Source of the DNA: Paenibacillus sp. A3
Lineage (GTDB): Bacteria; Bacillota; Bacilli; Paenibacillales; NBRC-103111
Direction of reading: 5' to 3'
Length of the DNA: 57,691 bases
Assembly: GCF_001399685.1 (NCBI RefSeq)
Contig: NZ_JTHN01000144.1
Coordinates: 1 to 57,691, forward strand
Shown: positions 1 through 6,239 of the stretch, piece by piece
How positions within the stretch are numbered: the stretch's first letter is position 1
Layout: each line of letters opens with the position of its first letter
The notes under the pieces: model-generated
Database searches by the model: none
What the model was told of the DNA's origin: nothing
Seen by the model: only the letters and a program-made list of their open reading frames with translations
Position numbers and translations under genes: made by a program

Positions 1-1152
1 GCTGCCGACGTCGGCAGCCGGCTGGCCAACAACAGCTCGTACGGCGAGCTTCCGGTAGGTGCAGTTACGGCGCTTATCGGAGGGCCGTGCCTTGCTTATT
101 TGTCCTACCGGGCCGCGCAAAAGCATCGCGAGGTGCCGAAGCCGTCCGCCTCGTCGCTTGACACGACGACCCGTTTCCTTTCGTACCGTGCGCTTCTTGG
201 TATATTCGGGGCGCTGCTCGTCGCGGTCACGATTCTGGGCATGATCTTCGGCGATGTAAAAATCCCGCTGCAGGACGTGCTGGCGGCGGTTCAAGGCCAA
301 GGCCCCGACCTGGCCCGTTCGATCGTGCTCGACCAGCGGCTGCCCCGGATGCTCGTCGCGGCCTGCGCCGGAGCGGCGCTTGCGGTCAGCGGCCTGCTGC
401 TGCAGGGGGTCGTGCGCAATCCGATGGCCGATCCGTCCATCGTCGGTGTTTCGGCCGGGGCCGGGGTCGGCGCGCTGCTTCTGCTGCTCGTCTGGCCGGA
501 GCTGCCGATCGCGCTGCTGCCGTTTGCCTCCTTCGTCGGAGCGATCGCCGCGGCGCTGATCGTCTATCTCATCGCCCGCAAGACGGGCCTGCAGCCAGCT
601 GTGCTGGCGCTCGTCGGGATCGCGGTATCCGCGTGCGGCTCGGCCGTTATTCAGCTCATCGTGGTGCAGACCAAAATGAACGTGGCCGTGGCGTTAGCCT
701 GGATTTCCGGCAGCACGTACGCGCGGGGCTGGGAGGAGCTGGCGCAGCTCGTGGTGTGGCCCGTGCTGCTGCTGCCGCTGGCATGGCTGATCGGGCGGAG
801 AGTGGACATTTTGGCCTTCGGTCAGGAGGGCGCAGTCGGCCTTGGGGTCAACGTCGAGCAGACGCGGCTGAGAGCGGCGGCGATCGGCGTGGCGCTGGCG
901 GCTGCGGCCGTATCGATCGTAGGCACGATCGGCTTTGTGGGGCTGATCGCCCCTCATGCGGCGCGCCTTCTGATCGGGCACAATCATCGCCGGCTCATGC
1001 CGCTTGCCGCGCTGCTCGGGGCCGTCCTGCTCGTATTGGCCGACATCGTCGGCCGCAATCTGCTGCCGCCTAAGGAGATTCCGTCAGGCCTGATCGTCTC
1101 GCTCCTCGGAGCGCCTTATTTTCTATGGCTGATGCGGTCTTCACGCAGATAA
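1..1152 (+). CDS. FecCD-family ABC permease, fused double permease (partial, 5' end outside)
   Basis: Membrane permease of an iron-siderophore type ABC importer. The frame is open at base 1, so the gene begins upstream. The first ~33 residues carry the closing motif of one FecCD domain (LPVGAVTALIGG). After a linker of about 35 residues a complete second FecCD domain follows, starting near RLPRMLVAACAGA, with about nine hydrophobic segments and the same closing motif (IPSGLIVSLLGAPYF). Two permease domains in one chain is the E. coli FhuB arrangement (~660 residues); most Bacillota have two separate half-size subunits. Binding protein and ATPase must lie outside the window. A hairpin about 90 bases downstream probably ends transcription. 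Family is certain; the substrate (ferric hydroxamate or another siderophore) cannot be read from the sequence. Confidence 0.9.
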   Translation, partial: AADVGSRLANNSSYGELPVGAVTALIGGPCLAYLSYRAAQKHREVPKPSASSLDTTTRFLSYRALLGIFGALLVAVTILGMIFGDVKIPLQDVLAAVQGQGPDLARSIVLDQRLPRMLVAACAGAALAVSGLLLQGVVRNPMADPSIVGVSAGAGVGALLLLLVWPELPIALLPFASFVGAIAAALIVYLIARKTGLQPAVLALVGIAVSACGSAVIQLIVVQTKMNVAVALAWISGSTYARGWEELAQLVVWPVLLLPLAWLIGRRVDILAFGQEGAVGLGVNVEQTRLRAAAIGVALAAAAVSIVGTIGFVGLIAPHAARLLIGHNHRRLMPLAALLGAVLLVLADIVGRNLLPPKEIPSGLIVSLLGAPYFLWLMRSSRR

Positions 1153-1240
1153 AATGCGAATGGGATGATGTGACGATTAGCAAGATGTGAATTGTGACTG
1201 TGCAGCGGTCTTGACTGCGAATAGGGTTTCTCGACAAAGC

Positions 1241-1267
1241 TCAGACTGCCATTTGGCAGTCTGATTT
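1241..1267 (+). terminator. Rho-independent terminator after the iron permease
   Basis: A perfect 10-bp stem (TCAGACTGCC, 1241-1250, with its complement at 1255-1264) closes a 4-base loop and is followed by a short TTT. The T tract is weak, but the position downstream of the permease fits a terminator. Confidence 0.6.
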
Positions 1268-1438
1268 GCGTCTCGCAATGATTCGGTACATCATGTTTAC
1301 TTTTGCTCGGGATCTTTATAGGGGCTCTCGATCACGGCATTGTCGGACCGCTCCGGGGGGAACCAATTTTTACCGTGCTGCTTCCTTACGGCGGTAAAGC
1401 GTGAAAGTTAAAGAAATACAATTTTACAAAAATAATGG
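1268..1438. other. Intergenic stretch, nothing recognised
   Basis: This is the quiet part of the ~360-base gap between the iron permease and the first tiny ORF. I see no ORF with a ribosome binding site and no repeat. The sequence becomes AT-rich just before the promoter at 1439. Confidence 0.5.
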
Positions 1439-1468
1439 TTGACATGCTCGCAGTACGCATGATAAGAT
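1439..1468 (+). promoter_or_regulatory. Sigma-A type promoter
   Basis: A perfect -35 TTGACA (1439-1444) lies 18 bases before TAAGAT (1463-1468). It drives a ~45-base leader into the small ORF at 1513. The same design (TTGACA, 18-base spacer, TATGAT, tiny ORF, terminator) is seen ahead of rtcB at 42631. Confidence 0.75.
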
Positions 1469-1512
1469 TTCACCAACTTGATGAACACAAAAAGCGAAGG
1501 GAGGTTAGGAAC

Positions 1513-1647
1513 ATGAGAACGCATAACGCATTCGAACAACTGTTACATACCGAGCAAGGATCCGCTCATGATTCCTTTCATAACCAACGCTTTTTACGTA
1601 GCTTTCGCGTACCTGTACGATGTTTGGCGCTTTTAGACGCATCGTAA
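1513..1647 (+). CDS. Tiny ORF (44 aa) between promoter and terminator, possible leader peptide
   Basis: No family recognised. It is listed because it has a good promoter 45 bases upstream, a ribosome binding site (GGGAGGTTAGG, 1499-1509) just before the ATG, and a terminator 18 bases after the stop. It reads MRTHNAFEQLLHTEQG at the start and ends in CLALLDAS; it is basic in the middle and has no clear signal peptide or membrane segment. It could be a short protein or a leader peptide for attenuation. A stretch inside it (CGTAGCTT, 1597-1604) can pair with the 5' arm of the following terminator. Like the small ORFs at 1771 and 42697 it has histidine as residue four. Confidence 0.45.
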   Translation: MRTHNAFEQLLHTEQGSAHDSFHNQRFLRSFRVPVRCLALLDAS

Positions 1648-1664
1648 TTGGAATTCGGTAGGTG

Positions 1665-1695
1665 AGGCTGCGAATCGTCGTAGCCTTTTTCTTTT
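1665..1695 (+). terminator. Rho-independent terminator after tiny ORF 1
   Basis: An 8-bp stem with one G-T pair (AGGCTGCG, 1665-1672; CGTAGCCT, 1679-1686) closes a 6-base loop and runs into TTTTCTTTT. The 5' arm could alternatively pair with 1597-1604 in the upstream ORF, which would open the terminator. Confidence 0.75.
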
Positions 1696-1770
1696 GCCTT
1701 GGTGGCGGGAAAAAGGGACGAAGCGCAGCTTTTTTGTTTGCTTAAATTCACGTGGAAGGAGAGAGTAGCG

Positions 1771-1887
1771 ATGACGAATCATGATAAGATTGTCCATGTT
1801 CACGAGGTCCAATTTGAATTACAAACAAAGTCCAGTAGTCTTGGTCTGCTCCGAACCCCTCCTTCCCTGAAGGTCGGGCGATTCTGA
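1771..1887 (+). CDS. Tiny ORF (38 aa) with strong ribosome binding site, upstream of tRNA genes
   Basis: No family recognised. The ATG is preceded by GGAAGGAGAGAG, a very good ribosome binding site, and a terminator follows at 1922-1950. The peptide starts MTNHDKIVHVHEVQFEL and ends SLKVGRF. No promoter of its own is visible, so it may depend on readthrough of the terminator at 1665-1695. It may be a short protein or a leader; whether it is translated is open. Confidence 0.4.
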   Translation: MTNHDKIVHVHEVQFELQTKSSSLGLLRTPPSLKVGRF

Positions 1888-1921
1888 CATACGTTTCGGC
1901 GTATGCAAAATACGGAGATAC

Positions 1922-1950
1922 AAGGCTGCCGGATCACGGCGGCTTTTCTT
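1922..1950 (+). terminator. Rho-independent terminator before the tRNA cluster
   Basis: A 10-bp stem including two G-T pairs (1922-1931 with 1937-1946) closes the loop GATCA and runs into TTTTCTT. A smaller hairpin (CATACG/CGTATG) sits just upstream at 1888-1905. Confidence 0.7.
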
Positions 1951-2015
1951 ATGCCTTGGCACGAATCCGGGCGGAAGAAAAGCGCGTGAGCTCGCAGTCT
2001 TTTCATTTTTTACGC

Positions 2016-2092
2016 GGCGCATTAGGCAAGCGGTTAAGCCACACGACTTTCAATCGTGCACTCGGCGGGTTCGAATCCCCCATGCGTCACCA
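2016..2092 (+). tRNA. tRNA-Glu (anticodon UUC), CCA encoded
   Basis: Folds as a tRNA. The acceptor GGCGCAT pairs with ATGCGTC (2082-2088, one G-U); the D stem is GGC/GCC; the anticodon stem CACGA/TCGTG closes the loop CTTTCAA, giving anticodon UUC. The T loop is TTCGAAT, the discriminator is A, and the 3' CCA is encoded (2090-2092). Odd points are a C-C mismatch in the T stem (GCGGG against CCCCC) and a 6-base variable loop. It may be a divergent extra Glu tRNA or one losing function. Confidence 0.8.
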
Positions 2093-2185
2093 TTTCATCA
2101 TGGATAGGATGTAGTCATAGAGGTTGCTGCTATATTCGGCGACTGGCAGACCTGCGGGCCGTCCCCGCACCTATCCGTCCAACTC

Positions 2186-2256
2186 AGGGGAATCGCCAAG
2201 TGGTAAGGCAGCGGCATTTGAAGCCGCGAGCGGTGGTTCGATTCCATCTTCCCCTA
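2186..2256 (+). tRNA. tRNA-Gln (anticodon UUG)
   Basis: The acceptor AGGGGAA pairs fully with TTCCCCT (2249-2255), the D stem is GCC/GGC, and the anticodon stem GCGGC/GCCGC closes ATTTGAA, giving UUG. The T stem is GGTGG/CCATC with one G-U. The discriminator is A and no CCA is encoded, unlike the Glu tRNA 94 bases upstream. Confidence 0.85.
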
Positions 2257-2265
2257 TACTCACAT

Positions 2266-2339
2266 GGAGCTGTGGAGAAGCGGGAGTTCTCGCCGGTTCG
2301 TCAGACCGGAGGCCGCGGGTTCAAGTCCCGTCGGCTCCA
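2266..2339 (+). tRNA. tRNA with anticodon GUC (Asp by position) and an unusual C33
   Basis: All four stems pair well: acceptor GGAGCTG/CGGCTCC (one G-U), D stem GAGA/TCTC, anticodon stem CCGGT/ACCGG, T stem GCGGG/CCCGT. The anticodon loop is TCGTCAG, so positions 34-36 read GUC (Asp), but position 33 is C instead of the near-universal U and position 73 is A instead of the G typical of Asp tRNAs. It starts 10 bases after the Gln tRNA. Amino-acid identity is uncertain. Confidence 0.7.
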
Positions 2340-2365
2340 ACCAAATACATAACGAAAGGATGCCG

Positions 2366-2378
2366 TGTACATTGTACA
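2366..2378. promoter_or_regulatory. Palindrome TGTACA-T-TGTACA before ykuK
   Basis: Two self-complementary TGTACA hexamers are separated by one base, 14 bases before the ykuK start. It could be an operator or a chance palindrome. No -35/-10 pair is evident here, so ykuK may be co-transcribed with the tRNAs. Confidence 0.3.
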
Positions 2379-2392
2379 GGTGACAAACAACC

Positions 2393-2968
2393 ATGAAGCG
2401 AACAAATCTTTTTACCATGCACGATGACCTCACATTTCATAATGTGACAGAACGCCGCCTCTCCCTCGACGATGTGATCGAGCGGATGCTGCGGTTCATC
2501 TCTCAAGATCCGGCATCGCCGTATCAACTGATGATCGGTACCGATAGCCAGGTTCACCGCGGTCACACCAAATTCGTGACCGGCATTATTATCCGCCGTC
2601 CGGGCAAAGGGGCTTGGGCCTGCTACCGGCAGGTGGTGCTTCCCCGGGAGCTGACCTCCGTCAAAGAGAAGCTGACGATCGAAACGTCGCTCTCGCAAGA
2701 GATAGCCTGCTATTTCGAGGGGGACGCGGTGAACCGGATGGAAGAGCTGCTGCTGCCCTATGTGTACCAAGGCTCTTCGCTTGAAGCGTTTATCGATATT
2801 GATGCGGGCACGGAGCCGGTCGTCAACAAGACGTCGCTGTACGTTCAGGAGATGGTGGACCGGGTCGAAGCGATGGGAAGATACGCCGCTCGGGTGAAGC
2901 CTGACTCGTACGCCGCCTCCGCCTATGCCAACCGGCATACGAAACGACCGGCCAGCCTGGTTATGTGA
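2393..2968 (+). CDS. ykuK: YkuK family ribonuclease H-like protein
   Basis: 191 residues, closely following Bacillus subtilis YkuK (DUF458, RNase H-like fold): YQLMIGTDSQVHRGHTKF (residues ~43-60), then GKGAWACYRQVVLPR, ETSLSQEIA and a C-terminal KPDSYAASAYANRHTK. The GTDSQVH aspartate and the later DIDAG (near residue 137) are the likely metal-binding acids of the RNase H core. The substrate is not established for the family; RNA or RNA-DNA hybrids are the natural guess. The ATG at 2393 has only a weak AGGTGA upstream; a second ATG lies at 2417. It starts 53 bases after the third tRNA and is followed 27 bases later by kptA, so the two are probably one operon. Confidence 0.9.
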   Translation: MKRTNLFTMHDDLTFHNVTERRLSLDDVIERMLRFISQDPASPYQLMIGTDSQVHRGHTKFVTGIIIRRPGKGAWACYRQVVLPRELTSVKEKLTIETSLSQEIACYFEGDAVNRMEELLLPYVYQGSSLEAFIDIDAGTEPVVNKTSLYVQEMVDRVEAMGRYAARVKPDSYAASAYANRHTKRPASLVM

Positions 2969-2995
2969 ACTTTTTTAAATAAGGAAGAGATCGAT

Positions 2996-3568
2996 ATGTT
3001 AAATGAAAAAACGGAAATTCGCTTAAGCAAATTTATGACCAAACTGTTAAGGCACGATCCAAAAGCGTTCGGGCTCGTTCTGGACCCGACGGACGGATCG
3101 TGCGAACTGAAAGACATGATGCGCGCCATCCGGTCGCAGCCCAGATGGGCGTCGATCACGCTGCAGGATGTAGAGCAGGTCGTGCGCAAATCGGATAAGC
3201 AGCGCTTCGAAATCGCGAATGGCCGCATCCGCGCCCGATACGGGCACAGCTTCGAGAAGATTCGCTACGAGCCCGGCGACCCGCCCGAGACGCTGTATCA
3301 TGGCACGAACCGTCATGCCGCGCCGGCGATTCTGCGGGAAGGCATCCGGCCGATGGGCCGCCAGTACGTGCATTTGTCCGAAGGGCTGCAGTTCGCCACA
3401 CTGGCAGGTAGCCGCAGAGGGGAGCTTGTCATCCTTCGCGTGGATACGGCTAAAGCCCGCAGTATGGGCGTATCGTTTTATTTTGCCGGAAATGAAGTGT
3501 GGCTGGCCGACGAAGTGCCGGCGTCCTGCTGCGCAGTAGACGATGGGAAAGGAGCGAACAAACGATGA
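2996..3568 (+). CDS. kptA: RNA 2'-phosphotransferase (Tpt1/KptA family)
   Basis: 190 residues. Family enzymes move an internal RNA 2'-phosphate to NAD+, giving clean RNA, ADP-ribose 1'',2''-cyclic phosphate and nicotinamide. Seen here are the N-terminal KLLRHDP (R19-H20, the catalytic Arg-His), RARYGHS (R79-S85), LYHGT (100-104, NAD pocket) and YVHLS (124-128), all in family order, so it looks active. In eukaryotes the substrate is a tRNA splice junction; bacteria lack that pathway and the bacterial role is unknown. The start ATG follows AGGAAGAG. The stop overlaps the tatD start (ATGA), implying translational coupling. Three tRNAs and an RNase H-like gene lie just upstream, which suggests RNA repair. 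Confidence 0.92.
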   Translation: MLNEKTEIRLSKFMTKLLRHDPKAFGLVLDPTDGSCELKDMMRAIRSQPRWASITLQDVEQVVRKSDKQRFEIANGRIRARYGHSFEKIRYEPGDPPETLYHGTNRHAAPAILREGIRPMGRQYVHLSEGLQFATLAGSRRGELVILRVDTAKARSMGVSFYFAGNEVWLADEVPASCCAVDDGKGANKR

Positions 3569-4359
3569 GGAAGCCTTCGCTGATCGATATCGGCGTCAAC
3601 TTAATGCACCGTTCGTTTCATCCGGACCGCGACCAGGTCGTCGCCCGGGCGGAAGCGGAGGGTGTCTCTCCGCTTATTTTGACGGGGACGCATATGAGAA
3701 ACAGCGAAGAAGCCGCGAGGTATGCGGCTCGGTTCCCCGGCAAGCTTTACTCCACCGCAGGCATCCATCCGCATGACGCCCGCAGCTGCGGCCCGGACAC
3801 GCTGGCGCAGCTGCGCAAGCTGGCCGCGCTGCCTTCCGTCGTAGCGATCGGAGAATGCGGCTTGGATTACAACCGCGATTTCTCGCCGCGCGACGTGCAG
3901 AGGAAATGGTTCGAAGCGCAGGTCATGCTGGCGTGCGAGCTGAGGATGCCGTTGTTCCTGCACGAGCGGGAGGCGCATGCGGATTTCGTCCGCATCTTGA
4001 AGACGCATCTGCACCGGATCGACCGGGCGGTCGTCCACTGCTTCACCGGCAGCGCAAGCGAGTTGAAGACGTATCTCGATATGGGACTGTATATCGGGAT
4101 TACGGGCTGGATCTGCGACGAGCGGCGGGGCAAGCATCTGCGGGAGCTGGTGCGGCGCATTCCGCTCGACCGGCTGATGATCGAGACGGACGCTCCGTTC
4201 CTTACGCCGCGGGATCTGCCCGCCAAGCCGGCGGACGGACGCAACGAGCCCGCGTTTCTGCCGCATATCTTGCAGGCCGTATCCGTTTGTATGGGCAAAA
4301 GCGCGGAGGAAGTGGCCGAAGCGACGACGCAAACGGCAAAGCATGTTTTCGGATTGTAG
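3565..4359 (+). CDS. tatD: TatD metal-dependent nuclease
   Basis: 264 residues, a TIM-barrel metal-dependent nuclease that matches E. coli TatD along its length: DIGVNL (near the N terminus), TAGIHPHD, IGECGLDYNRDF, VVHCFTGS, YIGITGWICDERRG and IETDAPFLTPRDL. TatD is a 3'-5' exonuclease on DNA and RNA. One difference is FLHEREAH where E. coli has FMHCRDAH. The ATG at 3565 overlaps the kptA stop by four bases and follows GGAAAGGAGCG, so it is preferred over longer in-frame starts. The last 24 codons plus stop lie in a 74-base unit that is duplicated immediately downstream; the gene itself is intact. Confidence 0.93.
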   Translation: MRKPSLIDIGVNLMHRSFHPDRDQVVARAEAEGVSPLILTGTHMRNSEEAARYAARFPGKLYSTAGIHPHDARSCGPDTLAQLRKLAALPSVVAIGECGLDYNRDFSPRDVQRKWFEAQVMLACELRMPLFLHEREAHADFVRILKTHLHRIDRAVVHCFTGSASELKTYLDMGLYIGITGWICDERRGKHLRELVRRIPLDRLMIETDAPFLTPRDLPAKPADGRNEPAFLPHILQAVSVCMGKSAEEVAEATTQTAKHVFGL

Positions 4360-4442
4360 TTTGTATGGGCAAAAGCGCGGAGGAAGTGGCCGAAGCGACG
4401 ACGCAAACGGCAAAGCATGTTTTCGGATTGTAGTTTGTATGG
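4286..4442 (+). repeat. 74-base tandem duplication of the tatD 3' end
   Basis: Bases 4286-4359 and 4360-4433 are the same 74 bases, each ending in the tatD stop (TTTCGGATTGTAG); a third copy begins (TTTGTATGG, 4434-4442) and stops after nine bases. Because 74 is not a multiple of three and the first copy keeps its stop codon, the protein is unchanged. The copies show no differences, so the event is recent. Confidence 0.95.
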
Positions 4443-4443
4443 A

Positions 4444-4600
4444 AAAATAGAGGTTACGAAGGGTGGGGTATCCACTTCCGACCGCTCTTGTCCTCGGGAA
4501 ATTTTTATTGAAGCCGCTTGGTAGCGGACATTTCCCGAAGACAAAGGCGGGCGCTATCGCTTCTCAAGTGGATCCCCCACCTCCGTATGTTTCTCTATTT
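4444..4600. repeat. Long imperfect hairpin element (~157 bases)
   Basis: The two halves are inverted copies. AAATAGAG..ACGAAGG..TGGGGTATCCACTT on the left matches AAGTGGATCCCCCACCTCCG..CTCTATTT on the right; inner arms CTCGGGAAAT/ATTTCCCGAAG also pair. The tip is CCGCT-TTGG-T-AGCGG (4514-4527). It starts at the edge of the 74-base duplication. It could be a small mobile palindromic element or a structured RNA. Confidence 0.75.
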
Positions 4601-4629
4601 CAGTCCATAACCTCTTTCTCAACACTCCC

Positions 4630-4655
4630 GCCGCCGATTTCCGGCGGCCTTTTTC
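4630..4655 (+). terminator. Rho-independent terminator after tatD and the hairpin element
   Basis: GCCGCCG (4630-4636) pairs with CGGCGGC (4642-4648) around the loop ATTTC, followed by CTTTTTC. It closes the ykuK-kptA-tatD unit. Confidence 0.85.
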
Positions 4656-4676
4656 GTCCTCGGGTCTAGGCTTCGA

Positions 4677-5291
4677 TCATTCCTGCTGTGCAGAGGTTGG
4701 GGCGATCCTTGCCTTCATTTTGGCGATAACTTCTCGCGGTTGCACCTGGCCTTCCGGAAGCTGGAGCAGCGATGCCAGCCCCTGGGACAAAAAGACGGAC
4801 TCGGCTTCGCCGCTAAGTACGAGGAGCAAGCCCTGTCCTTCGAATTCGACATAGCGGACTTGTTCGTCGTTCGCCGCAAGCCCGCGAGCGCTGTGGTACA
4901 GCTTCAGCAAATCTTTGCTCCGGTTTTTTCCGCCCATCTTCACCGGCTTTTTGTCGTTGGCAATCAGAATCCCTTCCGGCGCGCCGTTAATCATGACGAA
5001 CCACAGACGTTCGTTCGTCGGCTGGAGCAGCTTCTTGAAAGAAGCGTCCGAATAAGCCTGGATTTGTTCGGCCGTAGCCGTGGCGTCGATCGCGATGCTG
5101 AATTCGGATAATTGCGCAGCGGAGAAGGAGTCGCCCGCCAAATTTTTGTCCTTCTGCTGTTGATGGATTTGAATAAAGTCCTGTAAGCCGATTTGCTCAG
5201 GAGAGTTGAACGCTGCGTATCCGGCCATAGCGAATAGAAGACCTCCCGTCATGATCGCTGTCGTCAACGTGAAAAGTGTACGTTTCCCCAT
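4677..5291 (-). CDS. Secreted protein of unknown family, partner of the papain-like protease
   Basis: 204 residues. The N-terminus (KRTLFTLTTAIMTGGLLFAMAGYAAF) is a signal peptide or anchor, and the rest is soluble with no motif I recognise. A strong ribosome binding site (AAAGGGGCGG) precedes the ATG. It lies 90 bases downstream of the secreted cysteine protease and is probably in the same transcript, separated by a 12-bp inverted repeat. The pairing suggests a protease inhibitor, chaperone or immunity-like partner, but that rests only on position. Confidence 0.75.
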   Translation of the reverse strand: MGKRTLFTLTTAIMTGGLLFAMAGYAAFNSPEQIGLQDFIQIHQQQKDKNLAGDSFSAAQLSEFSIAIDATATAEQIQAYSDASFKKLLQPTNERLWFVMINGAPEGILIANDKKPVKMGGKNRSKDLLKLYHSARGLAANDEQVRYVEFEGQGLLLVLSGEAESVFLSQGLASLLQLPEGQVQPREVIAKMKARIAPTSAQQE

Positions 5292-5317
5292 GTTTCCGCC
5301 CCTTTCTTTCTGCTCGC

Positions 5318-5383
5318 AAGAAAAGCTTCCTCTAAGACACGAATGTATCTTCCTCGAATAGGGTTCGATAAGAAGCTTTTCTT
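5318..5383. repeat. 12-bp perfect inverted repeat between protease and partner gene
   Basis: AAGAAAAGCTTC (5318-5329) and GAAGCTTTTCTT (5372-5383) are perfect complements 42 bases apart; the second arm reaches the protease stop codon. It may be an intercistronic hairpin that stabilises or partly terminates the message. Confidence 0.6.
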
Positions 5384-6236
5384 ATTTGCTCGTGCTAATC
5401 GTTCCGCGCCATACGAAACGATTGTTGCTTTTAAAAGAGTCGAACGTCTGAGAATAATGATCGCCGTACCACGGGTCCATGTAGGATACGTATTGGTTTC
5501 CGCCGGTTCCGGTATAGTAGCCGTCAAGAACGACGAAGTGACCGATGGCCGCCCCGTTTGTCCAGCGGATAAAAGCAACCATCGGACGGCTCCCGTCGAC
5601 CTCGTTTTTCACCCATTGGAGCGTCGGGAGATTGTAGAAATCGCTGCTGTTGACGCCGTAACGCTTCAAGCCGTACTTGATTTCGCCTGTCGTGGCAGGA
5701 TCGTTGTAGAGCCCGCCCTTGACGTAGCGCACAAACTCCTCTTGTGAAACGGTTTTTCCGTAATGCTGCAGGATCGGTACGGATACGCCCGCCCAGCACC
5801 AGTTGCTCATTTTTTGCCGCACGTCCGGCACGGTGGCGCCGGTTCCTGGCGGCTTCGGCGGTCTTGGATTTCCGGTATCCGGCGGATTACCGAAGATGAA
5901 CGCCGAAGAGATGTAATGCTTCGCATTGTTTTTGTAAAAATAAAACCAGCGCGTATCGCTTTGTCCGGTCCAATAATCCTGCTGTGCTTCTCCTTCTTCC
6001 CATCCGTCGAAATTGACTTCGGTATTTCCCGCTATCGTATACAGCACGCCCGATTTGGTTGTTGCGCCGGAGCGCACATTCACCCCAATCGGCGCTGTCG
6101 TACCTTTAAACTTGACATCGGTGGCGCCTCCGGCTGCGGCAGCTGGAACAGACACCGGGGCCGGATCGGCGGCTACCGCAAAATTTGCGCTCGCAATCAA
6201 GGTCAAGCCGACGATAAGCGTCAATAATTTTCGCAT
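5382..6236 (-). CDS. Secreted papain-like cysteine protease (C39/C70-like) with SH3-like domain
   Basis: 284 residues from the ATG at 6236; a GTG one codon earlier is less likely given GGAAAGGAAG at the usual distance. A signal peptide (LLTLIVGLTLIASANFAVAA) is followed by an SH3b-like segment (IGVNVRSGATTKSGVLYTI, about residues 50-70, ending near YISSAFIFG). A proline-rich linker leads to a papain-like domain with the catalytic cysteine in SNWCWAG (~145-151), histidine in AIGHFVVLDGY, and DPWYG supplying the later polar residue. Such secreted proteases act on extracellular proteins. No propeptide is obvious. The upstream untranslated region is long (see 6240-6484). Confidence 0.85.
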   Translation of the reverse strand: MRKLLTLIVGLTLIASANFAVAADPAPVSVPAAAAGGATDVKFKGTTAPIGVNVRSGATTKSGVLYTIAGNTEVNFDGWEEGEAQQDYWTGQSDTRWFYFYKNNAKHYISSAFIFGNPPDTGNPRPPKPPGTGATVPDVRQKMSNWCWAGVSVPILQHYGKTVSQEEFVRYVKGGLYNDPATTGEIKYGLKRYGVNSSDFYNLPTLQWVKNEVDGSRPMVAFIRWTNGAAIGHFVVLDGYYTGTGGNQYVSYMDPWYGDHYSQTFDSFKSNNRFVWRGTISTSK

Positions 6237-6239
6237 CAC

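Noticed and set aside
1439..1700. T-box leader for tRNA sensing
   Set aside because: No match to the T-box core AGGGTGGNACCGCG was found here or ahead of rtcB.
3855..4433. A long open frame across tatD and the duplicated unit
   Set aside because: It is out of frame with tatD and open only because the 74-base copy adds a shared end; composition of the product (Arg/Ala/Gly-rich) is that of a shadow frame.
4286..4442. Possible CRISPR-like array
   Set aside because: Only two full units, no spacers between them, and each unit is coding sequence of tatD.
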